NCBI GenBank assembly: GCA_033220425.1 | Contig: CM065652.1 | Span: 3,534,001-3,598,000, forward strand | Source: Lepraria neglecta | Taxonomy: Eukaryota; Ascomycota; Lecanoromycetes; Lecanorales; Stereocaulaceae | Direction of reading: 5' to 3' | DNA: 64,000 bases | Shown here: positions 34,295-45,228 of the stretch, piece by piece | Numbering within the stretch: position 1 is the first letter of the stretch | Layout of the letters: the number at the start of each line of letters is the position of its first letter | Made by a program: the position numbers and the translations under genes | Notes under the pieces: generated by a model | The model's database searches: none | What the model was told of the DNA's origin: nothing | The model's input: the letters and a program-made list of their open reading frames with translations, nothing else

Positions 34295-35140
34295 ATGGCT
34301 GTCCGGCCTACAGCTCTCCGTAACCTCTCTCTCCTTCTACGCCATGATCCTCGCCGTTCCTACAGCTCTTCCACCTCCTCAGTAAACCCCACAGAAATCT
34401 CCCACTTCGACAAACTCGCCTCATCATGGTGGGATCCCAACGGTTCCTCTCGTCTCCTCCACCAAATGAACCCTCTCCGCCACGACTTCATCTCATCCTC
34501 CCTCGACTCGCAACCAGATCCTCCCTCAACAGCTAAACGACGCTACCTAGACGTAGGCTGCGGCGGTGGTATCTTCGCTGAAAGCGCCGCACGACTCCTC
34601 TCAACAGGAAGCGTGCTCGCGCTCGATCCTAGCAGCGAAGTCATAGCCGTAGCTCGCGAGCATGCACGACAAGACCCTCTCCTCCTCCAGCCCGGCAGGC
34701 TCGAATACGGAAACAAATCGATTGAAGACCTTCCTACCCCCAAGTCATCGCAAGACCAATTCGACATCCTCACTCTCTTCGAAGTAATCGAGCATATAAA
34801 CCAGCCAGCCCCCTTCCTCCACTCTTGTCTCCCCTTCGTCAAACCCGGCGGTTGGCTTATTTTGAGCACGATTGCGAGAACGTGGACGAGTTGGCTTACG
34901 ACGAAGGTTGTGGCCGAGGAGGTGGTCAGGTTGGTGCCGAGGGGGACGCATGATTGGGAGAAGTATGTTAATGAGGAGGAAATGAGGAAGTTTTTTAGGG
35001 GGCTGGATGGGTGGGGGAGTGATGGGGGCGTGAGGAGCCAGGGAGTTGTGTTTGTGCCGGGGTTGGGGTGGAGGAGGGTGGATGTTGGGGAGAGGTGGGG
35101 GAATTATTTCTTTGGGGTTAGGAGGGATGGGGGGAGATGA
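34295..35140 (+). CDS. COQ3: Ubiquinone biosynthesis O-methyltransferase COQ3
   Basis: SAM-dependent methyltransferase carrying out both O-methylations of the coenzyme Q ring in the mitochondrial matrix. A single exon of 281 residues. The N-terminus is basic (RNLSLLLRHDPRRSYSSS), fitting import. Family marks are HFDKLASSWWDPNG and MNPLRHDF near the start, SAM motif I LDVGCGGGIFAESAA (about 85), LALDPSSE, LTLFEVIEHI (motif II region) and LPFVKPGGWLILSTI. After that HDWEKYVNEEEM precedes the C-terminal strand. The coding strand flips from C-rich to G-rich close to 34862. It is divergent from MGE1. Confidence 0.94.
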   Translation: MAVRPTALRNLSLLLRHDPRRSYSSSTSSVNPTEISHFDKLASSWWDPNGSSRLLHQMNPLRHDFISSSLDSQPDPPSTAKRRYLDVGCGGGIFAESAARLLSTGSVLALDPSSEVIAVAREHARQDPLLLQPGRLEYGNKSIEDLPTPKSSQDQFDILTLFEVIEHINQPAPFLHSCLPFVKPGGWLILSTIARTWTSWLTTKVVAEEVVRLVPRGTHDWEKYVNEEEMRKFFRGLDGWGSDGGVRSQGVVFVPGLGWRRVDVGERWGNYFFGVRRDGGR

Positions 35141-35354
35141 TGGGGAGCATGGTTGTCGATTATGATACCCAATGGAGCGATTGTTTTCCACCTTCTCATT
35201 GTTTGAAGTACATGATGTGATGCATGCAACAGTCTTCTCACTATGGCTCCCCCGGGTCAATGATGCAGGGCAGCGTATGAACTCTTCCAGCTGCCCCAAG
35301 AACGCCAGACACCTCGCTAAATAGCAATCCGCCGCATGACGATAGTAAATTCCA
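35141..35354. other. Short convergent intergenic interval
   Basis: COQ3 (+) and TFIIE-beta (-) converge here; only 3' UTRs are expected. Nothing else seen. Confidence 0.5.
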
Positions 35355-36236
35355 TCACTTCTTTAGATGCGAGTAGTCCCTCAGAACGCCAGCCATATGC
35401 ACGTTGGTCGTCTTGCCGCCCTTCCTCGGCTTCTTCGTCTTCTTCTCCTGCTTGACCACCTTCGCCTTGACAGCCCTACTTTTGTTCGCAGGCGTCAATC
35501 CTTCCCTCTCCAACTCATCTGCTAAAGCCGCAGGCTCAGGAAGTTTGATCTTGTGCCAGATGTTCTGGAATTCCTCATCGATCGCGAAGCCCAGAGATGG
35601 GTCGTCTGGCCAGACCATCTTCGCCTGGTTGTCCTTCTTATTCCTCGTCACCAGAAGCTTTCCTTGGAGCTCCAGATCATCGATCGCATCCGCGCTCTCC
35701 AGCCATCCATCCTTTAAATGGCGGACGCTGAGACCCTTGAATGTAGGCTGAGATTGTAGATAGCCCAGTAGTCGGTCCGCCGACTGAATGTCATGAAGTG
35801 GCCGGTAGCTGTAGGTACCCTTGCCTCCGTCGCCCTCGGGATCGTATTTCACCTTGTCGTGGGTCATCAAGATTCTCCCTATATTCCGCACCTGCTCCTC
35901 AGTAATACCGGGTATGCTTGAGAAATCTATGATTTCTTTAAGCGTTTTTGGCGCTTTTCGCTTTTCGCTTGCGTCCTTCAGCCAGTCCGTGATATAGACA
36001 ATGTTTGTCATGATGGACTTGCCCGAGCCTGTGTTTGCGGGCTGGGAGTAGACGATGTTGGCTGGCTCCGGCCGCTTTCGTTTGAGGTCATTCTGATTTG
36101 AGCCTGAGGGTCTTGAGGGGGCAGAAGATGGGCCAGCAGTCGCAGTAGCACCAGCTGTCCGCTTGTTCGCTACCTTACCGGCAGAGGAGTTGACGCTGGA
36201 CTTGAAGGCGCTGATCTGATTTTGAAGGTAAGACAT
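35355..36236 (-). CDS. TFA2: Transcription initiation factor IIE, beta subunit
   Basis: General RNA polymerase II factor that helps recruit and regulate TFIIH. A single exon of 293 residues. A disordered basic/Ser N-terminus (about 1-70) precedes a winged-helix core with IVYITDWLKDASEKRKAPKT, LKEIIDFSSIPGITEEQVR, and a second helix-turn-helix with ADRLLGYLQSQPTFKGLS. Then come VTRNKKDNQAKMVWPDDPS and a basic tail with KKTKKPRKGGKTTNVHMAG ending in LRDYSHLKK. The TTNVHMAGVLRDYS ending is typical of fungal TFIIE-beta. It is divergent from MLP1 across about 470 bp. Confidence 0.93.
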   Translation of the reverse strand: MSYLQNQISAFKSSVNSSAGKVANKRTAGATATAGPSSAPSRPSGSNQNDLKRKRPEPANIVYSQPANTGSGKSIMTNIVYITDWLKDASEKRKAPKTLKEIIDFSSIPGITEEQVRNIGRILMTHDKVKYDPEGDGGKGTYSYRPLHDIQSADRLLGYLQSQPTFKGLSVRHLKDGWLESADAIDDLELQGKLLVTRNKKDNQAKMVWPDDPSLGFAIDEEFQNIWHKIKLPEPAALADELEREGLTPANKSRAVKAKVVKQEKKTKKPRKGGKTTNVHMAGVLRDYSHLKK

Positions 36237-36707
36237 GGTTGAAGGTCGAGACGTGCCAGCTGTCTAGAGCAAAGTGTAGGGTATGTCAGCGGTGTGGGCT
36301 CAACTCACTTGGAGAGAGTTGGCTGAACAAAGAAAAGTTGAGGCTGTGGAAGTGTTACAAGGACCCGCGCGCTTTTGGCGCTGAGCATGCATGCCAAGGC
36401 TAGCCGCATTTCGCCGTGTTCAGCATCGCGCTGATCGATTCACTGGATCAACAAAATCACTTCTTCGACACCTTCGCTTCTTTACTGTCGACGGTCTCTT
36501 TAGTTGAAGGACGTCATCACTTGATGCATTTGCTTACAGCCAGCTGGTTCGAGAGGGGCGTTTCTCGGCTAGGCGTGAGAAGGTTTCCCAGTGCTTGACC
36601 ATCACCTCGGTCTCAGAGAAGCTTCTCACTTTACAATCTCTAGTTCCTAAAACGGTCTACATGGTCTCAAAAAATCTGTCAGCGTCACCTTCCATCTAGA
36701 CATCGCG
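36237..36707. promoter_or_regulatory. Divergent promoter region between TFA2 and MLP1
   Basis: The 471-bp interval separates two housekeeping genes read in opposite directions and must hold both promoters. No specific binding site could be named with confidence. Confidence 0.4.
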
Positions 36708-39700
36708 ATGGCGGCCGCGGAGCTGGACGTGGCCCGGCTGTCAACCTTCTGTTCCGTGCCTCAGGAATCGATCAACACTCTCCTGGACGCTCCTACAGCT
36801 GATCTCGTTCGAGGCTTGTTAGAAAACATATCAGCCAAAGCACGAGATTACAATAACCTGACATCTGAGAAGCTGAGATTGGGCGTTGAATTGGAAAACG
36901 CGGTGCGGGGCGCCGAATCCAAAAGCCGCGTTCTGAAAGGCGCCATAGACAAGGGCCACAAGGAAGCTGCAGACTTGAGACAGAAACTCCAGGCAGAAGG
37001 TAGGCATCCTTGAGCTATATGCAGGCCGTGATTGAATATTTTGTGTACAGAAACCGCAAGGGCGTCAGTGGAGACGGAGCTTGAGAATCTACGAACCTCT
37101 ACGTCGAATTCGACTTCTGAAATCTCCACCTTAAAGACCCGAATAGAATCACTGGAATCCTCCAACCGCGACACACTCTCACTTCTAGACTCTAAAACCA
37201 CAGCTTATGACACTCTAGCCCAAGAACTCAATGCTCAACACCAAAAGACAATAGAGCTTAGGCGTGAAGTATCGAGCCTCGAACAATCTGTTCAGTCAGC
37301 TAACGCTGCTTCCGCTAGCACGAAATACCAGGAGCAAGGACTGCAGCAGGAGGTTGAGTCTCTAAAAAGAAACAATGACTGGTTAGACAAGGAACTGAAG
37401 ACCAAGTCTGAAGAATTCACGAAGTACCGAAAAGAGAAGGGTCTACGAATTGCTGAGTTACAACGTCAATATGATGAGGCAACGAGTGCAGTTGAAGCCG
37501 CTAATAGGACGGAGACTACTTTGCGCCGAAGGCTAGACGAGGTCAGCCAGAAAGCCGATGACTCTTTCTCTCGGATCCAGCAGATGCAAGAGGAGGCTGC
37601 AAAGAGAGATCAAGCCTTCAGAGTCGAATTAGATGCAGCCAACCGTCTTACTGAATTGACGAGGAACTCGGCCACCACCGAGCGACAACGCCAGCAGGAT
37701 CTATCGGCCCAGCTGGAGTCCGCAAAAGATGACGCTTCAGAGCAGCTTGGAAGACTCAGTGCGGAGCTCGAGACCGAACATGGAGAACGAGAAGCCGCAG
37801 AGGCCAAGATTGCAGAACTCGAAGTCCATATCGAGCAATTGCAAGCTGAGCTCTCAGCTGCTCAAGCACAAGCGCAGCAGCCTCAATCCGCTCATCAAGG
37901 TATAAATGGCTACCCACCCGGCTCCCCTGCGAGAGGAGCATCAACCCCATTGGGCTCGCCGCGACCTAAGGGAGGTCTAAGCCTCACTCAAATGTATAGC
38001 AACTACAATGAGCTCAAAGGCAATTTGGACTTTGAGAAGCGCCGAAACGAACAGCTCAGCTCTAGCCTCGATGACATGATTCAAGACTTGGAAAATCGAC
38101 AGCCGGAGATCGAGGAAATGCGTTCGGATCACACTCGATTGGAATCAGAAATAGCTGAAATGTCGTCTCTCATCGACATTGTTAGCAAAGAGCGAGACCA
38201 GGCGGTGAAAGGTGCTAAGAAATGGGAGGGTCAAGTAGAGGCGAAGATCACGGAGGGAGAAGTGCTTCGTCAGCAACTTCGAGATCTCAGCTCTCAAGTG
38301 AAAGTCTTCCTGATGGAGGTGCATCTCCGAGATCAGGGCCTTGGTGATATCGGTGTGGAGGGGCGGGCACAGCTCAATCGAATGGCGCATGGGCAGTTCG
38401 ACGAAGAGGCTGTAGAAGGATCCACTGACACTGACCGCTTTATCAGTGCAAATCTCGTCACATTCCGGAATATTGTTGAACTCCAGGAGCAGAACACAAA
38501 CCTCCTCAAGATAACTCGGGAGCTCGGGGAGCGCATGGAACATGAGGAGGCTGTGAAGAAACAATTGGAGGACACACGCAATTGGGACGAGTTACAACAG
38601 AAGTATGAGCGGTGCAAGGACGAGGTGAAATCTTTGGTGACCCAATCACAAAGCTACATCCGGGAGCGAGACATGTTCCGACGTATGCTTGCTCACAGAG
38701 GCCAAATGCCGGCAGGTTCAGACCTGAACTCGCTGTTTGGAGAATCGATCAATGGAGACGGAGCGCCCACTACACCCAGACCAGCCGGTGTTATGGACAG
38801 CATCGAGGATTCTCCGTCAGCAAAAGATCTAGCCGATTACGCAAAGTTGTACAAAGACATGCAAGCTCATTTTGATGCTTATCGAAACGAGGCGGCAACG
38901 GACCGTTCGACATTGAAAGAACAAGTCGATAGTCTCTCCAGACTCAATGGCGAACTTCGAAGCGAGGCTGCGCGCAGTAGCAGTCAGGTCACTCTTGCCC
39001 ATGAACGCTACGATATGCTCAATGCCAACTATTCAATGCTCAAGAACGAGAATGCGGAGCTACAGAGAAGATCGCAGTATTTGTCTGAGAATGCAGGCAA
39101 GCAAGAAATGCGAGTGCAGCAAGTCGCTGAAGATTTAGTTGAAGCCAAAGGCCTTCTTGATAGCATGCGCAATGAGACCGCAAATCTGAAAGCTGAGAAA
39201 GACTTTTGGAAAACGATCGAGAAGCGACTCACTGAGGACAACGAGAATCTACTCAACGAGCGAGCCAGACTCAACGCTTTGAATGCCAATCTCCAAAATC
39301 TGCAGAATGAGCGAGAACACTCTGACACAGAGGCTCGTCGAAGACTACAGACACAAGTCGATAACCTGGAAAAGGACCTGCAAACGACGAAGAGCAAACT
39401 TTCTGAGGAGACAGAAGAAAATAGGAGGCTGGCTCAACGACGCGAATACGATCATGAGCAAAGCCAGAAGCGAATCGACGACCTTGTCTCCAGCCTGGGC
39501 ACCATTCGTGAGCAACTCGTTGCTGCCAATACAACCAAAGACCATTTATCGACTAGGGTAGATGAATTAGCGATTGAGCTAAGGAGTGCAGAAGAGCGTG
39601 TCAGTGTGTTACAGCCAACGCCCACCCCTCGTCTCGATGCCACTAATGGCGATGGATCGGAACGACCATCTGCTGATGGCGAGGACTCGAGCCTTAGCAA

Positions 39701-42700
39701 GGAACAGGAATTGGCAGTTCAGGTTTCGGAGCTCAAACGTGATCTTGACCTGGCCAGGACCGAACTCGAGAACGTCAAAGGTCAAGTGGAGCAGTACAAG
39801 GCGATCAGTCAAGCTTCAGAGGAGGAATTAAGCAGTTTGAATGAGACTCAAGATTTGTATCGGCAGGAATGCGACAAGCTTATCGAAGAGAAGGATTCCA
39901 AGATCAAGGACCTCGAGCAACGCGTTGAAGACACCACTGCAGAACTCGCCGCTACCAATTCTGAACTCTCTGACCTTCGTAACGAGCAATCAGAGAATGG
40001 CCGGCGTCTGGACGAGCAAAAGAAGACCTTTGAAGCAGATCTTGCGAAATTGAAAGACGACGCTGACCGCCATGCCGCAGCAGCTGCTTACTACCAAGAA
40101 GATCTCAAGGCACAAGCCAACATCGCCCAACAAGCACAGCAGAATTATGAGAGCGAGTTGATCAAACACGGCGACGCAGCCAAAGCGTTACAAAAAGTCA
40201 GAGCCGACTACAACGAGCTCACCCTCAAGGTTGCAGGTATTAAGGCAGAGGCAGAGTCTGCGCGAACAAGTCTGAGCCAAAGCGAAGAAAGCTGGGCCGA
40301 GTCGCGAGAGCGATATGAGAGGGAATTAGCAGAGCTCAAAGCTAATCGAGAAAACTTGTCGGCACAGAACAATCGCCTACATCAACAGCTTGAGAACGTA
40401 ACAGCTCAAATATCCACTCTGAATAGGCGTGTTTCAGGCGAAGGCGAAACCGCAGGCGAAACCGCAGGCGACGATGTTCCAGCGTCAAATCTCGAGAACC
40501 TTCAAGAAGTCATCAACTACCTGCGGCGCGAGAAGGCAATTGTAGACGTCCAATTGGAATTGTCTAATCAAGGAGAGAAAAGACTGAAGCAGCAACTTGA
40601 TTACACCCAGTCCCAGCTGGACGACACTCGCTTACGATTAAATCAACAAATGCGTGTGGAAGCAGACAGTCAGCGTACGAGTCTAGACCACAACAAATTG
40701 ATGGAGACGATCAATGAGCTGAACACCTTCCGAGAGTCTAGCGTTACATTACGCGCTGAGAGTCGACAAGCACAAGCTGCATTGGCCACCAGGATGAAAG
40801 AAGTCGAGGAGCTTACTGCACGGATCGAACCTTTAAGAGCTGAGATCCTTGAGCTCAAGAACGAGCGTGAGACCAAAGAAGGCGAGAACAAGCTTCTCAA
40901 GGAGAACTCCGATCGCTGGCAACAACGGGCGCAGAACGTCCTACAGAAATACGATCGAGTCGACCCCGCTGAGCTGGAGGCTTTGAAGGAGCAAGTGAAG
41001 ACCTTGGAGACTGAGCGCGACGAATTGTTATCATCAAGACAAATGTTGCAAGAGCAGGCCGAAAATGCCGAAACCCAGATAAGCCAGGCTCAGGATCAAA
41101 GCAACGAGAAGATCGAAACCATGAGAGCAAGGCTCACTGATCAATTCAAGGCTCGATCGAAGACTTTATCTGACCGAATCAAAGAGAGGGACTCCGCATT
41201 GCAGACAGCTGTGACTGAGAAACAGGATCTCGAACAGCGACTTGCTGGGCTCTCAGGATTGCAACAGGAGCTTGATACGGCCAAAGCAGAGAGAGATGCG
41301 GCTGTGGAGAAAGCTGGTACACAGCCTGCAGCAGCTGACGCCAACACCCACGACGGAAGCGAGGACGGGCAGGTCAATGAAGGCGAACCATCCAAAATCT
41401 CACAGGCAGACTTGCAGGCTGCGCAGGATAAGGTGGCAGCAGCCGAAGCGCGGGCAAATCAAGAGGCTTCTGAGGCCACCAATCTCCGAAATCAACTGGA
41501 TGCATCTAGGTCACGAATTGCTGAGCTCGAAGTGCAAATTGTAAGTCTACGAAGAAACCCGCCATATTTTACAAGTGCTAATTGTCGTACAGAACCAAAT
41601 GCACGAGAGTATCAATGCATCCAAGGCTGAGTTGGCGCAACTACGACCAGCTCAACAGCAGCAGGCAAACCTCCAGGGCAATCGGGAGACCGAGGAGCAA
41701 ATGAAGAAACTTCGTGAAGATCTTGCTCAAGCCCAACAAGATGCTGAGAATCTCCGCACAACTGCCTCGGTCAACGCGTCCTTTGCCAATGCTCCAACGG
41801 AAGACGGCTCCAAATCTGTTGCGGCCCAAGTCGCTGAACATGTCGAAGCAATTCGAGCGGAATTAGAGGCACGCCACAATGAGCGTGTTAGGGCAGTTGA
41901 TGAAACTCTGCGAAAGCGAACGGATGTAATGAAGGCAAATCTCACAAAGAAGTTGACCGAAGGCAAAGCTCAAATTCGGCAGAGCCTTGCCGCGGAGCAT
42001 GAGCAGGCTCTACAGGCTCTAAAGACCCAGCACGAACAAGAAATGGAGCAATTGAGAGTCAGGCACAAGGACGAGCTCGAAGAGCTACAGCGAAACTTGG
42101 ACAAGGAGCATCAGACTACTCAAACCGCAAACGGTGAGTCAAACGTCAAGAGTGAGGGTGAGACGCATCGGGGTCCCTATCAACCTTCGGAAGCGGAAAT
42201 AAGAACCCTCGTCGCATCGAACGATGTCTTAAGAGGAATCCTGAGGGGAAATGTTAATGCACAGGTCAACAAAATGAAAGGAGAGTTGTCCGCCCAACTT
42301 AAAGAAGAGCACGATAAGTCTCTAACAGAGCGCATTGCTGAGGTCCAAACAAAAGCGAACAGTGCAAAGGATCACGCAGTGATGATGGAAGGCAAGAAGA
42401 CCGCTCTCCAGGTCAATCTGGCAAGCAACAAATTGAAGATCGCCCAATTCAAGATCGATCTCGTCGACAAAGCAGCCAAGGAGACACCACAAAAGGCTGT
42501 TGTGGAAGTCTGGACGAATGTGAAGGATGCCAAACCGCCGACACAGCCGGCGAACGTCATTTCACCGCCGCAGCAAGATACTTCCAAGGGTCAGAAGCTA
42601 CCTGTGAACGTGACCTCCGGGCAGCCAAATCCTTTTGCCCCTAGTGCTACTCAGCAGAAGCCACCAGCGACCATACAAGGGCAGCCCAATCCATTTGCCC

Positions 42701-43401
42701 AGCCTCAGCAACCACCAGCTACTATGCAAGGCCAACCAAATCTGTCTGCTGGGAGTACGGCTCGGCAGAAACCAAGGGAAGGCGCTCTACAAGTACAGCC
42801 AAACCCTTTTTCTCCAAGCACATCTCAATTCAAGCCGACACAAGCCCTCGGACAAGTGCAGCAACCTTCAGGTGTTTCCACTTTTGGCCGACCTACTCCA
42901 GCAACAAGTCCACACCCTTCGTCACCCAAAAGACAGCAAAGCCCTTCGCAGCAGCCCAAACCGGCTCAACAATCATCAACCTTCGCGAATTCGAATCAAG
43001 GTCCTGTTCAGCAGGCACCACCCCCTCAGCAGAGATCAAATACACCCCCAAAACCAACCCAAGGTACGACCAACCACCATCCCAATGCTGGGACTGGACC
43101 AGGCGTGTTACGTGGCCTACAGCAGTCTGGTCTACCAATGGCAAGAGGAGGATCGTTGCGCGGAAATGCGAGTGTAAGGGGTAGAGGATCCGGAATTCCT
43201 CGAGGTGGCCCTCAGGCAATCAGCACTCGTGGAGGCCCGGGTCAGCAAGCAGGCAGAGGGAGTCCTACAAGTAATTTGAATGCTGGGGCTAAGCAATTCG
43301 TTCCTGGGAATAAGAGACCAAGAGACGATACGCAGGATGGGCAGCAGGGTGGAGATGGTGGTAATGGGAAGAGGATTAGAGGAGGTGGTGGAGGGCAGTG
43401 A
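36708..43401 (+). CDS. MLP1: Mlp1/TPR-like nuclear basket protein
   Basis: Filamentous protein of the nuclear pore basket, involved in mRNA quality control and chromatin tethering. Three exons (36708-36999, 37051-41540, 41593-43401) give 2196 residues. About residues 40-1930 are almost unbroken coiled coil, rich in Glu, Gln, Lys, Arg and Leu, with a short break at NGYPPGSPARGASTPLGSPR (about 385) that probably marks a hinge. A conserved TPR segment includes AHRGQMPAG. The C-terminal 270 residues are disordered: three or four QPNPF-type repeats, then Pro/Gln-rich, then RGG-like glycine-arginine stretches and a basic end (GNKRPRDDTQ, GKRIRGGGGG) that fits a nuclear localisation signal. Length and layout match the family. 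Confidence 0.93.
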
Positions 43402-43720
43402 GAGAAATTCCATGTGTTCATTGCTGGATCCGAAGATATCACAATTCTTGAGCACCGGGCATTTGGTGGAGACTCATTTACATGCATTTGAGAATGGCAT
43501 CTCTCAGGAGCAGGCTGGGTTATGGGATGGGTTTTAGCAAGGCGCAGAGCTATATTCACTTCAATTTGTGTAAATAAGATATTGCGAGGCTTCTCTATCA
43601 ACCAGAACATTTTCACCGTTGATCTGATCTCTCCGTGTGCTATCCGAATATAATATAATACATTCTATTGGTGCGACATAATATTTCTGCCTCTACTTGC
43701 TACCAAACCAACTTTCCAAA
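43402..43720. other. Intergenic between MLP1 and dynactin p27
   Basis: MLP1 3' UTR and the short promoter of the next gene, both read in the same direction. Nothing else seen. Confidence 0.45.
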
Positions 43721-44335
43721 ATGACAACCCGCCCCAATCCCCCATATCGCACCTCCACCACCAAACCCTCCGGCCCACCCCTCCAAACCACCCCAACGAC
43801 CCTCCTCTCCCCCTCCGCCACACTAACAGGCCCCCACCCCATCTCGCTCGGCCCCAATGTCATCATCCAGATCCGGGCCCGGCTATACTCTACCTGCGGT
43901 CCCCTAACACTTAGCGAAAACTGCATCATCAGCGAGCGCGCCTCCATTGGCTTCTTATCCCCGCCCACATCCCCACCCACATCCACAACAACTCAACCCT
44001 CCAACACCGACAACGATGAACCACCAAGCACGACCCTAGCCCCTGGTGTCCTCATCGAATCCGGCGCCGTGATCGAAGCAACGTCTATAGGCGCTTACAC
44101 CATCATCGAAGCTGGTGCTAGAATAGGCAAGGGGGTTAAAATCGGGGAGAGGTGTAAGATTTGTGCGGGGGTGGTGGTTGGAGAGGGGGTTGTGGTAGGG
44201 GATGGGATTGTTGTGTGGGGGAGTGCGTGGGGGGAGTGCAGGAGGGAGGAGAGGAGGACGGAGTTTGGGGGGTTGAGGGAAAAGAGGGTGAGGGAGCAGG
44301 GGGATGTGCTGAGGAGGGGGTGGATTGGGAAATAG
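43721..44335 (+). CDS. Dynactin subunit 6 (p27), hexapeptide-repeat protein
   Basis: Pointed-end subunit of dynactin, the dynein cofactor. A single exon of 204 residues. Left-handed beta-helix (hexapeptide) repeats are seen as ISLGPNVIIQIRARL, GPLTLSENCIISERASIG, APGVLIESGAVIEATSIG, AYTIIEAGARIGKGVKIG and CKICAGVVVGEGVVVGDG. A loop of about 30 disordered residues (PPTSPPTSTTTQPSNTDND) interrupts the helix, common in fungal orthologs. The C-terminal helix is basic (REERRTEFGGLREKRV). The coding strand is extremely C-rich up to about 44100 and then extremely G-rich, the clearest case of the skew switch in this window. An open stretch upstream of 43721 lacks ATG. Confidence 0.88.
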   Translation: MTTRPNPPYRTSTTKPSGPPLQTTPTTLLSPSATLTGPHPISLGPNVIIQIRARLYSTCGPLTLSENCIISERASIGFLSPPTSPPTSTTTQPSNTDNDEPPSTTLAPGVLIESGAVIEATSIGAYTIIEAGARIGKGVKIGERCKICAGVVVGEGVVVGDGIVVWGSAWGECRREERRTEFGGLREKRVREQGDVLRRGWIGK

Positions 44336-45228
44336 GCCTGTGGGAGTGAGATATGTGGTTTCTGAGATACAAGCTTAGAGGATAGATATTGAGGCTCTCG
44401 GCTGCTGGACTGAGGCGTTGGCGCTGATGTCTGCGTAGGCGGGACGGAGGTCTGCAATGGGTTTATGGGAGCTCGAGCAGGGGCTACCGGATTCATAACG
44501 AGTGGATTGGGAATTAAGAAGGTTGTGGATCCAGAGGCTCCTACTTTCTCGAGCGAGCAACCTGATAAGGAGTGGAGGTTTTCTACTTCAGGTCAGAGGA
44601 TGATAGTTGGTCCACCCTCAATGTCTCATCGTTTAGGCTGCTCGATACCTGATGATTATGGAAAGTTTGCTACTTCAAGTCTAAGCATCTTGACAGATCT
44701 CCTGCTCGATGTCATATCAAAACCGTAAGGTTATGAAATCTCTGAAGCAGCTACAGGTCGTGTTGCAAGAGATGCATGCCCTAAGAAATATATAATCCTC
44801 GCTCAGCTACTAATCAATCTGGCAAACCTCCCTAAGGATTGCCTTTCATATCCTCGACCACGACCACCAAAATCCCCTTTGATATCCCCAACTACCTTCC
44901 ACGCTACCTGCTCCTGCATGCAACCTAAACCCTTCCCAACCCAAGTAGCGCTCTCTATAAACGGCCTTCCCTTGTCTCTTGCACCAGGACAGCTGTACCT
45001 AAACACCAGTTTTCGAGATTCTATGTTCAAAAATTGAATATGCTACCGCCCCCTCAGCATAGCTTGAGCTTTTCCTAACTCGAGCGGACGCTTACAGCAA
45101 TTTACTTTTGCTCTTCTCTTGCAAAAGTACGCTCTTTTGAGATAGCACCCAACGCTGGCCTGGTCTGTCGTGGCATGCCAGGAGACCTTTAAGAGGAGTC
45201 GGGGAACTCGTCAGTGAAGACTAGGTCG
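44336..45228. other. Intergenic, about 0.9 kb
   Basis: No gene supported. Short frames at 44465-44728 (+) and 44803-45030 (-) have no motifs. This is the boundary between a housekeeping block and a decayed HET gene. Confidence 0.4.
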
